From contig JAEYOT010000589.1 in NCBI GenBank assembly GCA_023411445.1, forward strand, positions 1 through 10,120: a DNA stretch of 10,120 bases, given 5' to 3'. The notes below the pieces were generated by a model. The model was given only the letters and a program-made list of their open reading frames with translations, was not told the DNA's origin and searched no databases. Shown piece after piece: positions 1-7,986 of the stretch. The position numbers were made by a program, and so were the translations under genes. Source of the DNA: Pseudomonadota bacterium. Lineage in GTDB: Bacteria; Myxococcota_A; Polyangia; Polyangiales; Polyangiaceae. Each line of letters opens with the position of its first letter. Position 1 is the stretch's first letter.

Positions 1-1
1 C

Positions 2-2407
2 GATGTGCTGGCGTTGGCGGGGCGCGTGGAGCTCTACAACATGGCCGGCCTACCGCGCACCGCGCTCGGCGTGCTGGAGCAAGCCGTGCGGCGCGCGCCG
101 ACCTCGGTGAACCTGCTCAACATGTACGCCAGCCAGCTGCGGCTGCTGGGGCGCTCGGCAGACGCCTCCGAAGCGGAGGAGCGCTACGCCATGCGCCGCT
201 CCGACGACGGCAACTACCTCACCTCGATGATCGACCTCAGCATCGCGCGCCGTAACCGCGCCGACGCGGAGCGCTGGGTGGAGCGCCTGCTCTCGTCTTA
301 CAACGGCAACCAGTGGGCGCTGGGCGTGGCCGCGCGCGCCTACCGTTCGCTGGGGCAGCCGGAGCGCGCCGTCGTCAGCTACCGCCGCTCGCTGGAGCTG
401 GCGCCGGAGGATGTGGGCCCCTTGCGCGCGCTGTCGGAGCTCCAGGGCGAGCTGGGCAAGCGCGACGAGCAGCTGCTCAGCCTGCGCGAGATCTTGCGCA
501 TTCGCCCGCAGGATCGCGACGTGCGCGAGTACCTGGAGCACCTGGAGCCGGCCAAGCCGCGCCCGGATGAGGCCTACGCCTGGAACGCCGATCGCTTCTT
601 GAAGCAGCGCTACGCCCCGAGCGGCGGCCAGCCGCGCCGCACGCTGCGAGACCTGACGGTGACGACCGTGTTCGACAACGGCTTGTCCAGCCAGTTCCGT
701 CAGGTCGTGTTTCAGCCGCTCACCGAGCCGGCGGCGGCCGCGGGCCGGCAGTACGGCTTCGCCTATGAGTCGGATCGGCAGGTGGTGCAGCTGCGCGGCG
801 CGCGCGTGTACCGCGCAGACGGCAAGATCGACGAGGCCATCGAGTACGGCGAGGGCTCCGCCGACGATCCGTCGATCAGCATGTACACGTCGGCGCGCAC
901 CTTCTACGTGCAGTTCCCGCGCCTGGAGCCGGGCGACGTGGTGGAGCTGCGCTACCGCGTGGACGACGTGACGCCGCGCAACGAATTCGGCAACTACTTC
1001 GGCGAGATCGTCGCGCTGCAAGGCGGCGAGCCCGTGCACAACGCCGAGTACGTGCTGATCACGCCGAAGGAGCGCACCTTCTACTTCGACCAGAACATCC
1101 CGGGGCTCACGCAGACCAGCAACGTGGCAGGCGCGCAGCGCATCTATCGCTTCAGCGCAAAAGAGATCCCCGCCTTGAACCCCGAGCCGGCGATGCCGCC
1201 GTGGCCGGAGGTGCTGGGCCAAGTGCACGTCTCCACCTACAAGAGCTGGGACGACCTGGGCCGCTGGTACTGGGGGCTGATCAAAGATCAGTTCGATCTG
1301 GACGAAGAGACGCGCAAGCTCGCCCGCCGCATCACGGAGGGGAAGACGACCGAGCTCGACAAGGTCAAGGCCGTCTACAAGTGGGTGATCGAGAACACGC
1401 GCTACGTGGCGCTGGAGTTCGGCATCTACGGCTACAAGCCGCGGCGCTGCGTGCAGACGGTGGCGCGCGGCTGGGGTGACTGCAAAGACAAGGCGACCGT
1501 GATCGTCACGCTGCTGAAGGAGATCGGCATCCCTGCCACGATGGTGGTCACGCGCACGCGCATGCGCGGCGACTACCGCTCCACGTTGGCCAGCTTCGCG
1601 CCGTTCGACCACGCCATCGCCTACGTGCCCTCGTTGAACCTGTACCTGGACGGCACCGCCGAGCACACCGGCATCTTCGAGCTACCGAAGATGGACGTGG
1701 GCGCGGTGGTGCTCCACGTCAGCGAAGGCAAGGCCGTGCTCACCCGCGTGCCCGACGCGGATCCGGAGAAGAATTTCGTGCGGCGCGAGCTGCTCGTCGA
1801 GCTGGACCCGAAGGGCGCCGCCAAGCTGGATATCGACTACGCCACGGGCGGCTACAACGCTGCCTCCTGGCGCAACGCCTACAGCGCGGAGGCCACGCGG
1901 CGCGAGCGCATGACGCGCGATCTCGGCGGAGATTTCCCGGGTGTTGCCATCAACGAGGGTCCGCAAGGCCTCGTTACCTCGGATCTCATGGACAACGAGG
2001 AGCCGGTGAAGATCCGCGTGCGCGCGCAGGCGCCGGGCTTCGCGCGCAAGGAGGGCGACACCTTGAGCATGCCCGTGACCAGCGGCTTCCGGCTCACGCC
2101 CAACTACGCTTCGCTGTCGCAGCGCCGGCTACCGGTGGAGCTGATCGCCTTCACGACGCTAGACGACACGTACCGCATCAAGCTGCCCGCAGGCGCCACG
2201 GTGCTGTCGGCGCCGCAGAGCCGTGAAGGCTCCTCGCCGTTCGGCTCCTACTCGGTGACGGTGGAGCAAGTGAAGGGTGAGGTGATTGTGAAGAGCAAGC
2301 TCATGGTCAAGGCCTCGCGCATCGAGCCCAAGGATTATCAAGCGTGGAAGCGTTTCTGCGAAGAAGCCGACTCGGCCTTCAGCCCTCGCCTCATGGTGAA
2401 GCCGTGA
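2..2407 (+). CDS. TPR-DUF3857-transglutaminase-like envelope protein, 5' truncated
   Basis: The frame is open to the left window edge (a GAT codon precedes the first GTG at 5), so the true start is probably upstream. Residue numbers below count from that GTG. Residues about 1-180 are TPR-like helical repeats; the clearest pair is about 101-170. Residues about 210-390 fit DUF3857, and about 430-560 are a transglutaminase-like domain with the typical GYKPRRC segment followed by WGDCKDKA. The Cys-His-Asp triad is intact: C493 (1481-1483), H536 in FDHA (1610-1612) and D549 in YLDGT (1649-1651). The C-terminal beta-rich region ends in an IEPxxY...F...AD tail that the next protein shares. Proteins of this kind are usually exported envelope proteins of unknown substrate; the N-terminal export signal would lie outside the window. 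The fold could act as a transamidase, a peptidase or a non-enzymatic module. Domain calls are confident, function is not. The stop overlaps the next start in GTGA. Confidence 0.9.
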   Translation, partial: DVLALAGRVELYNMAGLPRTALGVLEQAVRRAPTSVNLLNMYASQLRLLGRSADASEAEERYAMRRSDDGNYLTSMIDLSIARRNRADAERWVERLLSSYNGNQWALGVAARAYRSLGQPERAVVSYRRSLELAPEDVGPLRALSELQGELGKRDEQLLSLREILRIRPQDRDVREYLEHLEPAKPRPDEAYAWNADRFLKQRYAPSGGQPRRTLRDLTVTTVFDNGLSSQFRQVVFQPLTEPAAAAGRQYGFAYESDRQVVQLRGARVYRADGKIDEAIEYGEGSADDPSISMYTSARTFYVQFPRLEPGDVVELRYRVDDVTPRNEFGNYFGEIVALQGGEPVHNAEYVLITPKERTFYFDQNIPGLTQTSNVAGAQRIYRFSAKEIPALNPEPAMPPWPEVLGQVHVSTYKSWDDLGRWYWGLIKDQFDLDEETRKLARRITEGKTTELDKVKAVYKWVIENTRYVALEFGIYGYKPRRCVQTVARGWGDCKDKATVIVTLLKEIGIPATMVVTRTRMRGDYRSTLASFAPFDHAIAYVPSLNLYLDGTAEHTGIFELPKMDVGAVVLHVSEGKAVLTRVPDADPEKNFVRRELLVELDPKGAAKLDIDYATGGYNAASWRNAYSAEATRRERMTRDLGGDFPGVAINEGPQGLVTSDLMDNEEPVKIRVRAQAPGFARKEGDTLSMPVTSGFRLTPNYASLSQRRLPVELIAFTTLDDTYRIKLPAGATVLSAPQSREGSSPFGSYSVTVEQVKGEVIVKSKLMVKASRIEPKDYQAWKRFCEEADSAFSPRLMVKP

Positions 2408-5400
2408 GCGCGCTTCGCCGCTTCATCTCGCTGAGCGCGCTGCCGCTGTGTTTGGCGCTGGGCTGCGCGCCGAGCGCGGGGCAGGACGCCAAGGCGCCGA
2501 CCATCGCCGAGCTGCGCAAGAACGCGGAGAAAGATCCCAGCGCTTGGTTCGTCGGTGAGCTGCTCTCCCCCGACGGCGATCCGGAGCGCGCCAAGCGCGC
2601 CCGCGCCGAGCTGGATCGCCGGAAGGCCGGCGACGTGGTCGCGCACCTGGGCCGCGGCCTGGACGACTTCTCCCACGGCCGTCTGAAGCAGGCGCCGGAG
2701 CACATGATGCAGGCCGTCCGCGCCGCGCGCGAGAGCGACGATCCGCGCGCGGAGCTGCTCGGCTGGTACGCCGCCAAGCAAGCCATCGGCACGCGCTCGA
2801 GCGATCCCAAGCTGTGGCAGCGCCACAAGCCGTTCGTCGAGCTCGCGCTGCGCGAGCCGGGTCGGCTCGGCTTTCGCGCGCGCGCGGAGCTGGCCGATTG
2901 GGCCCTGAGCGAGGCCTACGCCGAGGGTGAGAAGGACGTGGAGGGCCGCGCCCGGCAGCTGCTCGGCTGCGTGACGGACCTGCGGCTGGCGGGGCCTTTC
3001 GGCCGCAACGCCGGCGCGGACTTGCTGCGCTCTTTCCCGGCCGAAGCGCCCGGCCCGTGGCCGGCGCGCTTCGCCGCCGAGCCGGGACGCGGTGAAGCGC
3101 CCCGTCAGCTGAAGACGGACCGCACTGGCTGCAACGTGGCCAGCGACGAGCCGACGCAGCCCGGCATCTACTACGCGGAGACGTTCGTCACGCTCAGCCA
3201 ACCCGCCGAGGTCGTGATCTGGCCGGGACGCGCGCTGCGCATCTGGGTCGACGATCACCGCGTGCTCGAGCACGACGTGCGCGAGTGGGGCACGTGGACG
3301 GACGTGGCCGCCACCGTCAAGCTGAGCGCCGGGCGCCACCGCGTGCTGATCCAGCTCACGGCTCCCAGCGCACAGGTGCGCTTGCTCGCAGCCGATGGCA
3401 CGCCGCTCCGCGCCAGCACGGACACCGACGGCTCCAAGCCCTACACGCTGGCCAAGCCGGGCGTGCGCGAAGAGAGCCAGCTGCGCCGCTACGTCAGCAA
3501 GGATGGCGTGAAAGACGCGCAGGATGACTTGCTGCGCTTCGTGATCGCCAACCTGGCGGGCGAGGACGCCGGCGCGGACGTCGCCTCCGTCGCGATCGAG
3601 CCGCTGGTGGCCGATCCGGGCCGCGCTACTGGCGTCGCGCTGGCCACGGCCGCCCGCTTCAGCGAAGCCGATCCCATCTACGATAGCAGCCAGCGCCGCG
3701 ACCTGGTGCGACAGCTCAACGAGCGCGCCGCCAAGCGCGATCCGGGCTTGTGGTCGGCGCGTCTAGCGCTCGGCTTGTGGGAGGCCGAGAAGAGCGGCCT
3801 GTCCGAAGGCGCGCGCGTGCTCGCGGCGCTATCCAAAGAGTTCCCCGAGGTGCCGGCGATCTTGGCCTCGCTGACGCGCCTGTACAACGAGCTCGGCTGG
3901 TACGCGGCGTACGCCGAGTCCGCGCGCGAGCTGGCGCGGCGCTTCGCGGACGACGCCGACGCGCTCGAGGTCGCGATCCCGGTGCTGGACGCGGCGGGCG
4001 ATCAGGCGCTGGCCGATAAGCTCACGCAGCGCGTGCGCGAGCTGAACCCGGACAGCGAGATCGTGCTGGCGCGCGCGCTGGCACGCCACGACTACGCCGA
4101 GGCGCTGGCCGAGCTGAAGCGCATCGGCGCCAGGCGCCCGGAGCGCAAGGACATCGCCGAGCGCATCTACGACGTGATGGTGCGCTCGGGCAACGAGCGC
4201 GAGAGCTGGAACAAGCTGGAAGCCGCCATCAAGCAGAACCCGCGCGACGCCGAGGCGCGCTTGGCGCTGGCGGACGCCGGCCTCGCCTCCGGCAGGAACG
4301 ACGCGCTGGTGCAGGCGCTGGTGGCGGCCGTGGACGCTGGCGCGGAGACCGAGGCCCTGGAAGAGGCGCTGGATCTCGTGGAAGGCGCGACGGAGCTCGA
4401 GCCCTACCGCCACGACGCGCGGCAGATCATCGCCGCCTACGAGAAGTCCGGCGTGAAGCTGCCTGGCACCGCGGCGCGCGTGCTGGACTACTCCGCCATC
4501 TGGGTGCACTCCGACGGCTCCAGCCGCATGCTGGAGCACGAGATCATCCAGGTGCAGAGCGCCGAGGCGATCACGCAGCACGCCGAGCAGGAGCTGCGGC
4601 GCGGGCTGTGGCTGCACCTGCGCGTGATCAAGAAGAACGGCCAGATCTTCGAGCCCGAGATCGTGGAGGGCAAGCCCACCGCGACGATGCAGCACCTGGA
4701 GGTGGGCGACTACGTGGAGACCGAGCGCATCGAGAGCACGCGCGGCGATGGCGATCGCGGCATGCGCTACTTCGGCCCGCGCTGGTTCTTCCGCGAGGAG
4801 AACATCGCTTATGCCCGCTCGGAGTTCGTCGTCATCTCGCCGAAGGATCGCCCGCTGCAGATCGAGGCGCGGAACAACGTGCCGGCGCCCGAAGTGACGG
4901 AGTCCGGCTCGCTGGTGGTGCGGCGCTGGCGCGTGGATCAGAGCCCGGCCGCGCCGGTGGAGCCGTTCGGCGCCCCGGTGAGCGAGTTCTTGCCCAGCGT
5001 GCAGATCGGCTGGGGCGCGAACTTGCAGAACGCGCTGCGCGCGCTGAGCGACGGCGTCACCGATCTCACGCCGAAGGATCCGCGCATCGTGCGCATCGCC
5101 GAGCGCATCGTGGAGCCGGCCGTGAAGCCCGCCGAGCGCGCAAAGAAGCTGTACCGCTGGGTCGTCGCCAACGTGCAAGAGGGCGACGAGAACGACGGGC
5201 GCCGCGCGGTGGTCGGCAAGAACGGCAACCTGTGGCGGGCTTACATCACGCTGTGCAGCGCGCTGGACATCCCGGTGGACTACGCCGCCGCACAGAATCG
5301 CCTAGCGCTGCCGCCGGCCGGTCCGTTCTCCGAGCAGGCGCTGTTCACGCAGCCGCTCCTGCGCGTGGGCGGCAAATCCGGCACGTGGCTCACGCTCGGC

Positions 5401-6144
5401 TCCAAGTACGCCCCGTTCGGTTACGTGCCGGCGGAGGCGCGCGGCATGCCCGCTTACCTGCTCTCCGGCGGCTCGCCAGAGCTCACGCGCACGCCCAAAG
5501 AAGGCACCATCGACGACATGGCCTACGAGGGCAACGTCAAGCTGCTGCCCACCGGCGCGGCGGACGTTCAGCTCACGCTCAGCTTCACCGGCAAGTACGC
5601 GACCGGCCTACGCAACGCGCTCAGCCAGCTGCCCGAAGATCAGCTGCGCGACGTGCTGGAGTCACGCCTGCTCGGCCGTGAGCTGCGCGGCATCCAGCTG
5701 AGCCAGTACCGCGTCGATCACTTCGACGATCTGGATAGCCCGCTGCGCATCCACGTGCAGGGCCACGTGCAAAGCTTCGCGGATCGCGCGGCGGGCGGCC
5801 TGGTGGTCTCGCCCCCGTTCGGCGCGCGCCTGAGCCAGCTCGCGGTGCTACCGGCGCGGCAGACGCCGCTCTTGCTCGTGGACGCCACGCACCAGCGCGT
5901 CAAGCTAACGCTGGATTTGCCGCCCGGCACGCAGCTGGAGCAACTGGCGCCGCCCAAGACGGTGAAGAACGGCGAGCGCACCGTCACGGTGCGCGACGTG
6001 CGGCGCGGCGACCAGCTGGTGCTGGATCGCGAGATCGATCTCCCCGCCGGCCGCGTGCAGCCCAGCGAGTACCCGAGCTTTCAAGAGTTCGCGCGGCAAG
6101 CGGACGAGGCGCTGTTCCACAGCGTGCGCGTCAAGCTGCCGTGA
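2404..6144 (+). CDS. Large lipoprotein with TPR, DUF3857 and degenerate transglutaminase-like domain
   Basis: I chose GTG at 2404 (1246 aa) over an in-frame ATG at 2344. It begins a lipoprotein signal (basic RR at 5-6, hydrophobic core, LCLALGC lipobox with Cys21), and GTGA overlaps the upstream stop, as at two other junctions here. A weak GGTGA lies at 2395-2399. Order of parts: helical region about 30-190; a GPFG motif at 197-200; a jelly-roll-like beta domain about 250-340 (YYAETFVTL, IWVDD, GRHRVLIQL); TPR-like helices about 445-680; DUF3857 about 690-850; a transglutaminase-like fold about 890-1020; and a C-terminal beta domain ending in VQPSEYPSF...ADEA, matching the upstream protein. 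Where the upstream protein has catalytic Cys, this one has N940 (GKNGN). The His position is about Q983, and the Asp position is Thr/Leu at about 997-998. It is therefore probably a non-catalytic, membrane-anchored paralogue, perhaps a partner or scaffold (inference). Inner versus outer membrane cannot be decided. Confidence 0.88.
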   Translation: MSALRRFISLSALPLCLALGCAPSAGQDAKAPTIAELRKNAEKDPSAWFVGELLSPDGDPERAKRARAELDRRKAGDVVAHLGRGLDDFSHGRLKQAPEHMMQAVRAARESDDPRAELLGWYAAKQAIGTRSSDPKLWQRHKPFVELALREPGRLGFRARAELADWALSEAYAEGEKDVEGRARQLLGCVTDLRLAGPFGRNAGADLLRSFPAEAPGPWPARFAAEPGRGEAPRQLKTDRTGCNVASDEPTQPGIYYAETFVTLSQPAEVVIWPGRALRIWVDDHRVLEHDVREWGTWTDVAATVKLSAGRHRVLIQLTAPSAQVRLLAADGTPLRASTDTDGSKPYTLAKPGVREESQLRRYVSKDGVKDAQDDLLRFVIANLAGEDAGADVASVAIEPLVADPGRATGVALATAARFSEADPIYDSSQRRDLVRQLNERAAKRDPGLWSARLALGLWEAEKSGLSEGARVLAALSKEFPEVPAILASLTRLYNELGWYAAYAESARELARRFADDADALEVAIPVLDAAGDQALADKLTQRVRELNPDSEIVLARALARHDYAEALAELKRIGARRPERKDIAERIYDVMVRSGNERESWNKLEAAIKQNPRDAEARLALADAGLASGRNDALVQALVAAVDAGAETEALEEALDLVEGATELEPYRHDARQIIAAYEKSGVKLPGTAARVLDYSAIWVHSDGSSRMLEHEIIQVQSAEAITQHAEQELRRGLWLHLRVIKKNGQIFEPEIVEGKPTATMQHLEVGDYVETERIESTRGDGDRGMRYFGPRWFFREENIAYARSEFVVISPKDRPLQIEARNNVPAPEVTESGSLVVRRWRVDQSPAAPVEPFGAPVSEFLPSVQIGWGANLQNALRALSDGVTDLTPKDPRIVRIAERIVEPAVKPAERAKKLYRWVVANVQEGDENDGRRAVVGKNGNLWRAYITLCSALDIPVDYAAAQNRLALPPAGPFSEQALFTQPLLRVGGKSGTWLTLGSKYAPFGYVPAEARGMPAYLLSGGSPELTRTPKEGTIDDMAYEGNVKLLPTGAADVQLTLSFTGKYATGLRNALSQLPEDQLRDVLESRLLGRELRGIQLSQYRVDHFDDLDSPLRIHVQGHVQSFADRAAGGLVVSPPFGARLSQLAVLPARQTPLLLVDATHQRVKLTLDLPPGTQLEQLAPPKTVKNGERTVTVRDVRRGDQLVLDREIDLPAGRVQPSEYPSFQEFARQADEALFHSVRVKLP

Positions 6145-7162
6145 GCTCGGTCGCGAGCAGCGGCTCGAGCAACGGCTCGAGCTCCGCCAGCACCGCCCTG
6201 CGCGTCCGTTCGAAGGCGCAGATCTGGTCGAACGCCGGCGCGAGATCCGGCGCAAGCTCGGGCCACTCAGGCAGCGTTTCTAGCGCGGCCTCGAGCGCCG
6301 CCGCCACCGGCGCGCCGCCGCGAGCCACGCACCAGCGCACGATCTGCAGGCCAAGCGCAGCGTGACGGCGTTCGTCGGCCGCCATCTGGCTCATGCCGGC
6401 CAGCTCCAGCACGGCAGCGGCGTAGCCTTCGCCCAGGCAGCCGTCGCGCAAGCTATCGACGGCGAGCTCCGCCAGTGTGCGGGAGACGAGGGGGGCGAGC
6501 GCCAGCGGAAACTCGGCGGGCTCGATCACGTAGCCGGCCAGCTCGCCCGCGCGCGCGAAGCAGTAGCGAGCGTGCTCCACCTCGTCGCGCTGCGCGTCAG
6601 TGGCAGCGCCTAAGAGCTCCGCCGGAGCGCCCAGGCTGGCCAGCTCTAGCACCAAGCGCGCAAACGCAGCCACGCTGGCGTGCTCCATCAGCGCGCGCTC
6701 CAGCCACAGCGCGGAGGGTGTGCTCTCAGCGGGCGCGCTGGGCTCGGCCGTAGCGATCGCCCCGCCCACCCGCAGCGGCCTGCCGGAAGAGAAGCTGAAC
6801 GGCTCGCCCGAGATGATCCAAGGCACCTTCAAGGCCAGCGTGAACGCAAAATGCTCGTCCCGAGCCCGACCCTCCGAGCCGTGGGCGAGCGGCAGCACCA
6901 CGTGCGGCCCGAGCGACAAGACACCCACCGACGCGAACGCGCCCACGCCGATCGCGCCACCGTTGAACGGCCGATTCTTCGTGTAATACACGTAGGTCGC
7001 TTCAACCCCGTTGCCGTAGCCGGGTCCGCCCCCCGCGCGAAACGAGTGCAGGTAACCGGCGCTGACGGTCTGCATCGTGTCGGCGTGCGCCACCGATACC
7101 TGGCACCACGCGGCCAGCGTCGTCACCGGATACAAAGCCCGCACCCATCGTCTCCGCCGCAT
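6131..7162 (-). CDS. Exported beta-rich protein fused to ferritin-like diiron domain
   Basis: The protein has 343 residues. The ATG at 7160-7162 is supported by a Sec signal peptide: RRRR at 2-5, a hydrophobic stretch 9-24, and an AHA/D cleavage site at 27/28. No clear Shine-Dalgarno is visible. Residues about 30-135 alternate short hydrophobic strands and Gly-rich turns (GVEATYVYY, GAIGVGAFASVGVLSL, HFAFTLALKVPWII), as in an outer-membrane barrel or beta sandwich. Residues about 150-335 are a four-helix ferritin-like domain with a full diiron ligand set: E160 (in EHASVAAF), E194 and H197 (DEVEHA), E245, and E264 and H267 (DERRHA). Ferritin-like domains bind iron or manganese and act as oxidases, hydroxylases or metal stores; which applies here is unknown. 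From memory, myxobacteria carry many proteins with this EHASVAAF...DE.xHA pattern. The extreme C-terminus has a LLEPLLEPLL repeat. The gene follows the TPR gene after 33 bp, probably in one transcript, and its last 14 bp overlap the convergent lipoprotein gene. Confidence 0.85.
   Translation of the reverse strand: MRRRRWVRALYPVTTLAAWCQVSVAHADTMQTVSAGYLHSFRAGGGPGYGNGVEATYVYYTKNRPFNGGAIGVGAFASVGVLSLGPHVVLPLAHGSEGRARDEHFAFTLALKVPWIISGEPFSFSSGRPLRVGGAIATAEPSAPAESTPSALWLERALMEHASVAAFARLVLELASLGAPAELLGAATDAQRDEVEHARYCFARAGELAGYVIEPAEFPLALAPLVSRTLAELAVDSLRDGCLGEGYAAAVLELAGMSQMAADERRHAALGLQIVRWCVARGGAPVAAALEAALETLPEWPELAPDLAPAFDQICAFERTRRAVLAELEPLLEPLLATELTAA
6161..6182. repeat. Short direct repeat in the 3' end of the ferritin-like gene
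   Basis: The 10-mer CGGCTCGAGC occurs at 6161-6170 and 6173-6182, a period of 12 bases. On the minus strand it encodes the Leu-Glu-Pro-Leu repeat at the C-terminus. It sits just past the convergent gene end. GAGCTC also occurs on both sides, so it could fold, but no T run follows and I do not call a terminator. Confidence 0.6.
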
Positions 7163-7195
7163 GAGCCGAGATTAGCGGTGCTACGGCAGCGACGG

Positions 7196-7849
7196 CTACT
7201 TGTTCTTCGGATCGGCGGCGCTCTTGCGCGCTGCCTCGTCCGCTTCTTTCAGGCGCTTTTCCGCGCGAGCCTTCACCTCGGCGCTCTCGGCTCGGTTGGT
7301 CTTCCAAGCTTCATTGCGCGCCACGCGCTCCGTCGCGGTCGCCGGGTAGGTCACGGCTTCGCGGTAGTCCTCCGCGACCTTGGCGTACTCTTTCCAGCGA
7401 GCGAGCGCTTCGTCGGTGTTCTGCTGCCGCTCGCGCAAGTCCGCGAGCGCGAAGAGCAGCCGCGCCTTCAAGGCGCCGTCCTTGCCCGCGAAGCGGAGCC
7501 CCGCCACCCAAGCCGCTTCGGCTTCCTTCTCATCCCCCTTCGCTAGCTGCGCGACGCCGAGGCGGTAGTGGCCGAGCGCGTTCTGCGGCTCCCTCTGCAC
7601 CGCGTCGCGGTACAGCTTGAGCGCGGCGTCGAAGTCGCGCGCCAAGTAAGCACGGTCGCCTTGGTTGACCAGCTCTTGGTGCGGACTGATGCCCTTGATG
7701 CCCTTCGGATCGCGCCTCACTCCGTCCGCGCCCACGCCCGCCGCCGCTGCGGGCTGCGCGGGAGCGGCCGCCGGCGCCGTCTGATCGCCCTGGGCCTGCG
7801 CCGCACTGCTGAGGGTGAGCGCCGCCAGCACGAACATCAGCTTCCGCAT
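7196..7849 (-). CDS. Exported TPR protein
   Basis: I place the start at the ATG at 7847-7849 (217 aa), not at an in-frame ATG further upstream. This start gives a standard Sec signal peptide: MRK, a hydrophobic core FVLAALTLSSA, and an AQA/Q cleavage site at 19/20. A GGGAG lies just upstream, although its 2-base spacing is tight. An Ala/Pro-rich linker (about 25-40) leads to a TPR array at about 55-160. The clearest unit runs from GDRAYLARDFDAALKLYRDA through HYRLGVAQLAKGD, and a further helical pair contains DEALARWKEY. The C-terminus is charged (Lys/Glu/Ala) and probably helical. TPR arrays mediate protein-protein contacts, and nothing here identifies the partner. The protein is predicted to be periplasmic. 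It lies first in a minus-strand pair with the ferritin-like gene, so the two may be co-expressed. A similar exported TPR protein could belong to many envelope complexes, and I do not assign one. Confidence 0.85.
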   Translation of the reverse strand: MRKLMFVLAALTLSSAAQAQGDQTAPAAAPAQPAAAAGVGADGVRRDPKGIKGISPHQELVNQGDRAYLARDFDAALKLYRDAVQREPQNALGHYRLGVAQLAKGDEKEAEAAWVAGLRFAGKDGALKARLLFALADLRERQQNTDEALARWKEYAKVAEDYREAVTYPATATERVARNEAWKTNRAESAEVKARAEKRLKEADEAARKSAADPKNK

Positions 7850-7905
7850 GACTCCCACGCATATCACGAGCCCCACGCCGGGATCGATGGGCCGACGGCG
7901 CGCCT

Positions 7906-7919
7906 CCACAACGCTGTGG
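7906..7919. repeat. Inverted repeat CCACA-N4-TGTGG
   Basis: The arms CCACA (7906-7910) and TGTGG (7915-7919) are perfect complements around ACGC. The TGTGG word recurs 11 bp downstream, about one helical turn, as part of TGTGGATAT. With only 5-bp arms this could be chance on its own; its value lies in being part of a cluster of the same word. Confidence 0.4.
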
Positions 7920-7925
7920 GGAGCC

Positions 7926-7962
7926 TGTGGATATCTCTCCAAGTAACTGAAATACATCCACA
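7926..7962. repeat. Inverted repeat TGTGGAT-N23-ATCCACA with DnaA-box-like arms
   Basis: The arms TGTGGAT (7926-7932) and ATCCACA (7956-7962) are perfect 7-bp complements with a 23-bp A/T-leaning spacer. The left arm extended to TGTGGATAT matches 8 of 9 bases of the reverse DnaA box TGTGGATAA. The right arm extended to ACATCCACA matches 7 of 9 bases of TTATCCACA. They could be DnaA sites, sites for another dimeric regulator, or coincidence. No replication gene is in the window. Confidence 0.4.
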
Positions 7963-7964
7963 AT

Positions 7965-7986
7965 TTGTCCTAGCTCCTGGGGACAA
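7965..7986. repeat. Inverted repeat TTGTCC-N10-GGACAA
   Basis: The arms TTGTCC (7965-7970) and GGACAA (7981-7986) are perfect 6-bp complements with a 10-bp spacer, giving a 22-bp operator-sized palindrome. It starts three bases after the previous inverted repeat and directly abuts the next. Its size and place upstream of the plus-strand operon suit a dimeric repressor or activator site, but no regulator gene is present to pair it with. Confidence 0.5.

Noticed and set aside
50..1666. 538-codon open frame on the minus strand opposite the first protein
   Set aside because: Its product is rich in Arg, Ala, His and Val with no recognisable domain, whereas the plus strand encodes clear DUF3857 and transglutaminase motifs. 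It is a by-product of high-GC codon bias.
2338..3339. 333-codon open frame on the minus strand across the first/second gene junction
   Set aside because: It has no domain and a biased composition, and the plus-strand start is well supported by a lipoprotein signal.
3829..5178. 449-codon open frame on the minus strand inside the lipoprotein gene
   Set aside because: It has a low-complexity His/Arg/Leu-rich product typical of antisense frames in GC-rich genes, while the plus strand has continuous domain structure across the same stretch.
4608..5681. 357-codon open frame on the plus strand in another frame of the lipoprotein gene
   Set aside because: The product is Arg/Ala/Gly-rich low complexity; the true frame carries the DUF3857 and transglutaminase-like sequence.
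6144..6190. Possible bidirectional terminator formed by GAGCTC and CGGCTCGAG repeats
   Set aside because: There is no T run on either strand, and the bases are fully explained as the coding end of the ferritin-like gene.
6680..7546. 288-codon open frame on the plus strand opposite the ferritin-like and TPR genes
   Set aside because: It spans two well-supported minus-strand genes with signal peptides, and its composition is a typical Arg-rich shadow.
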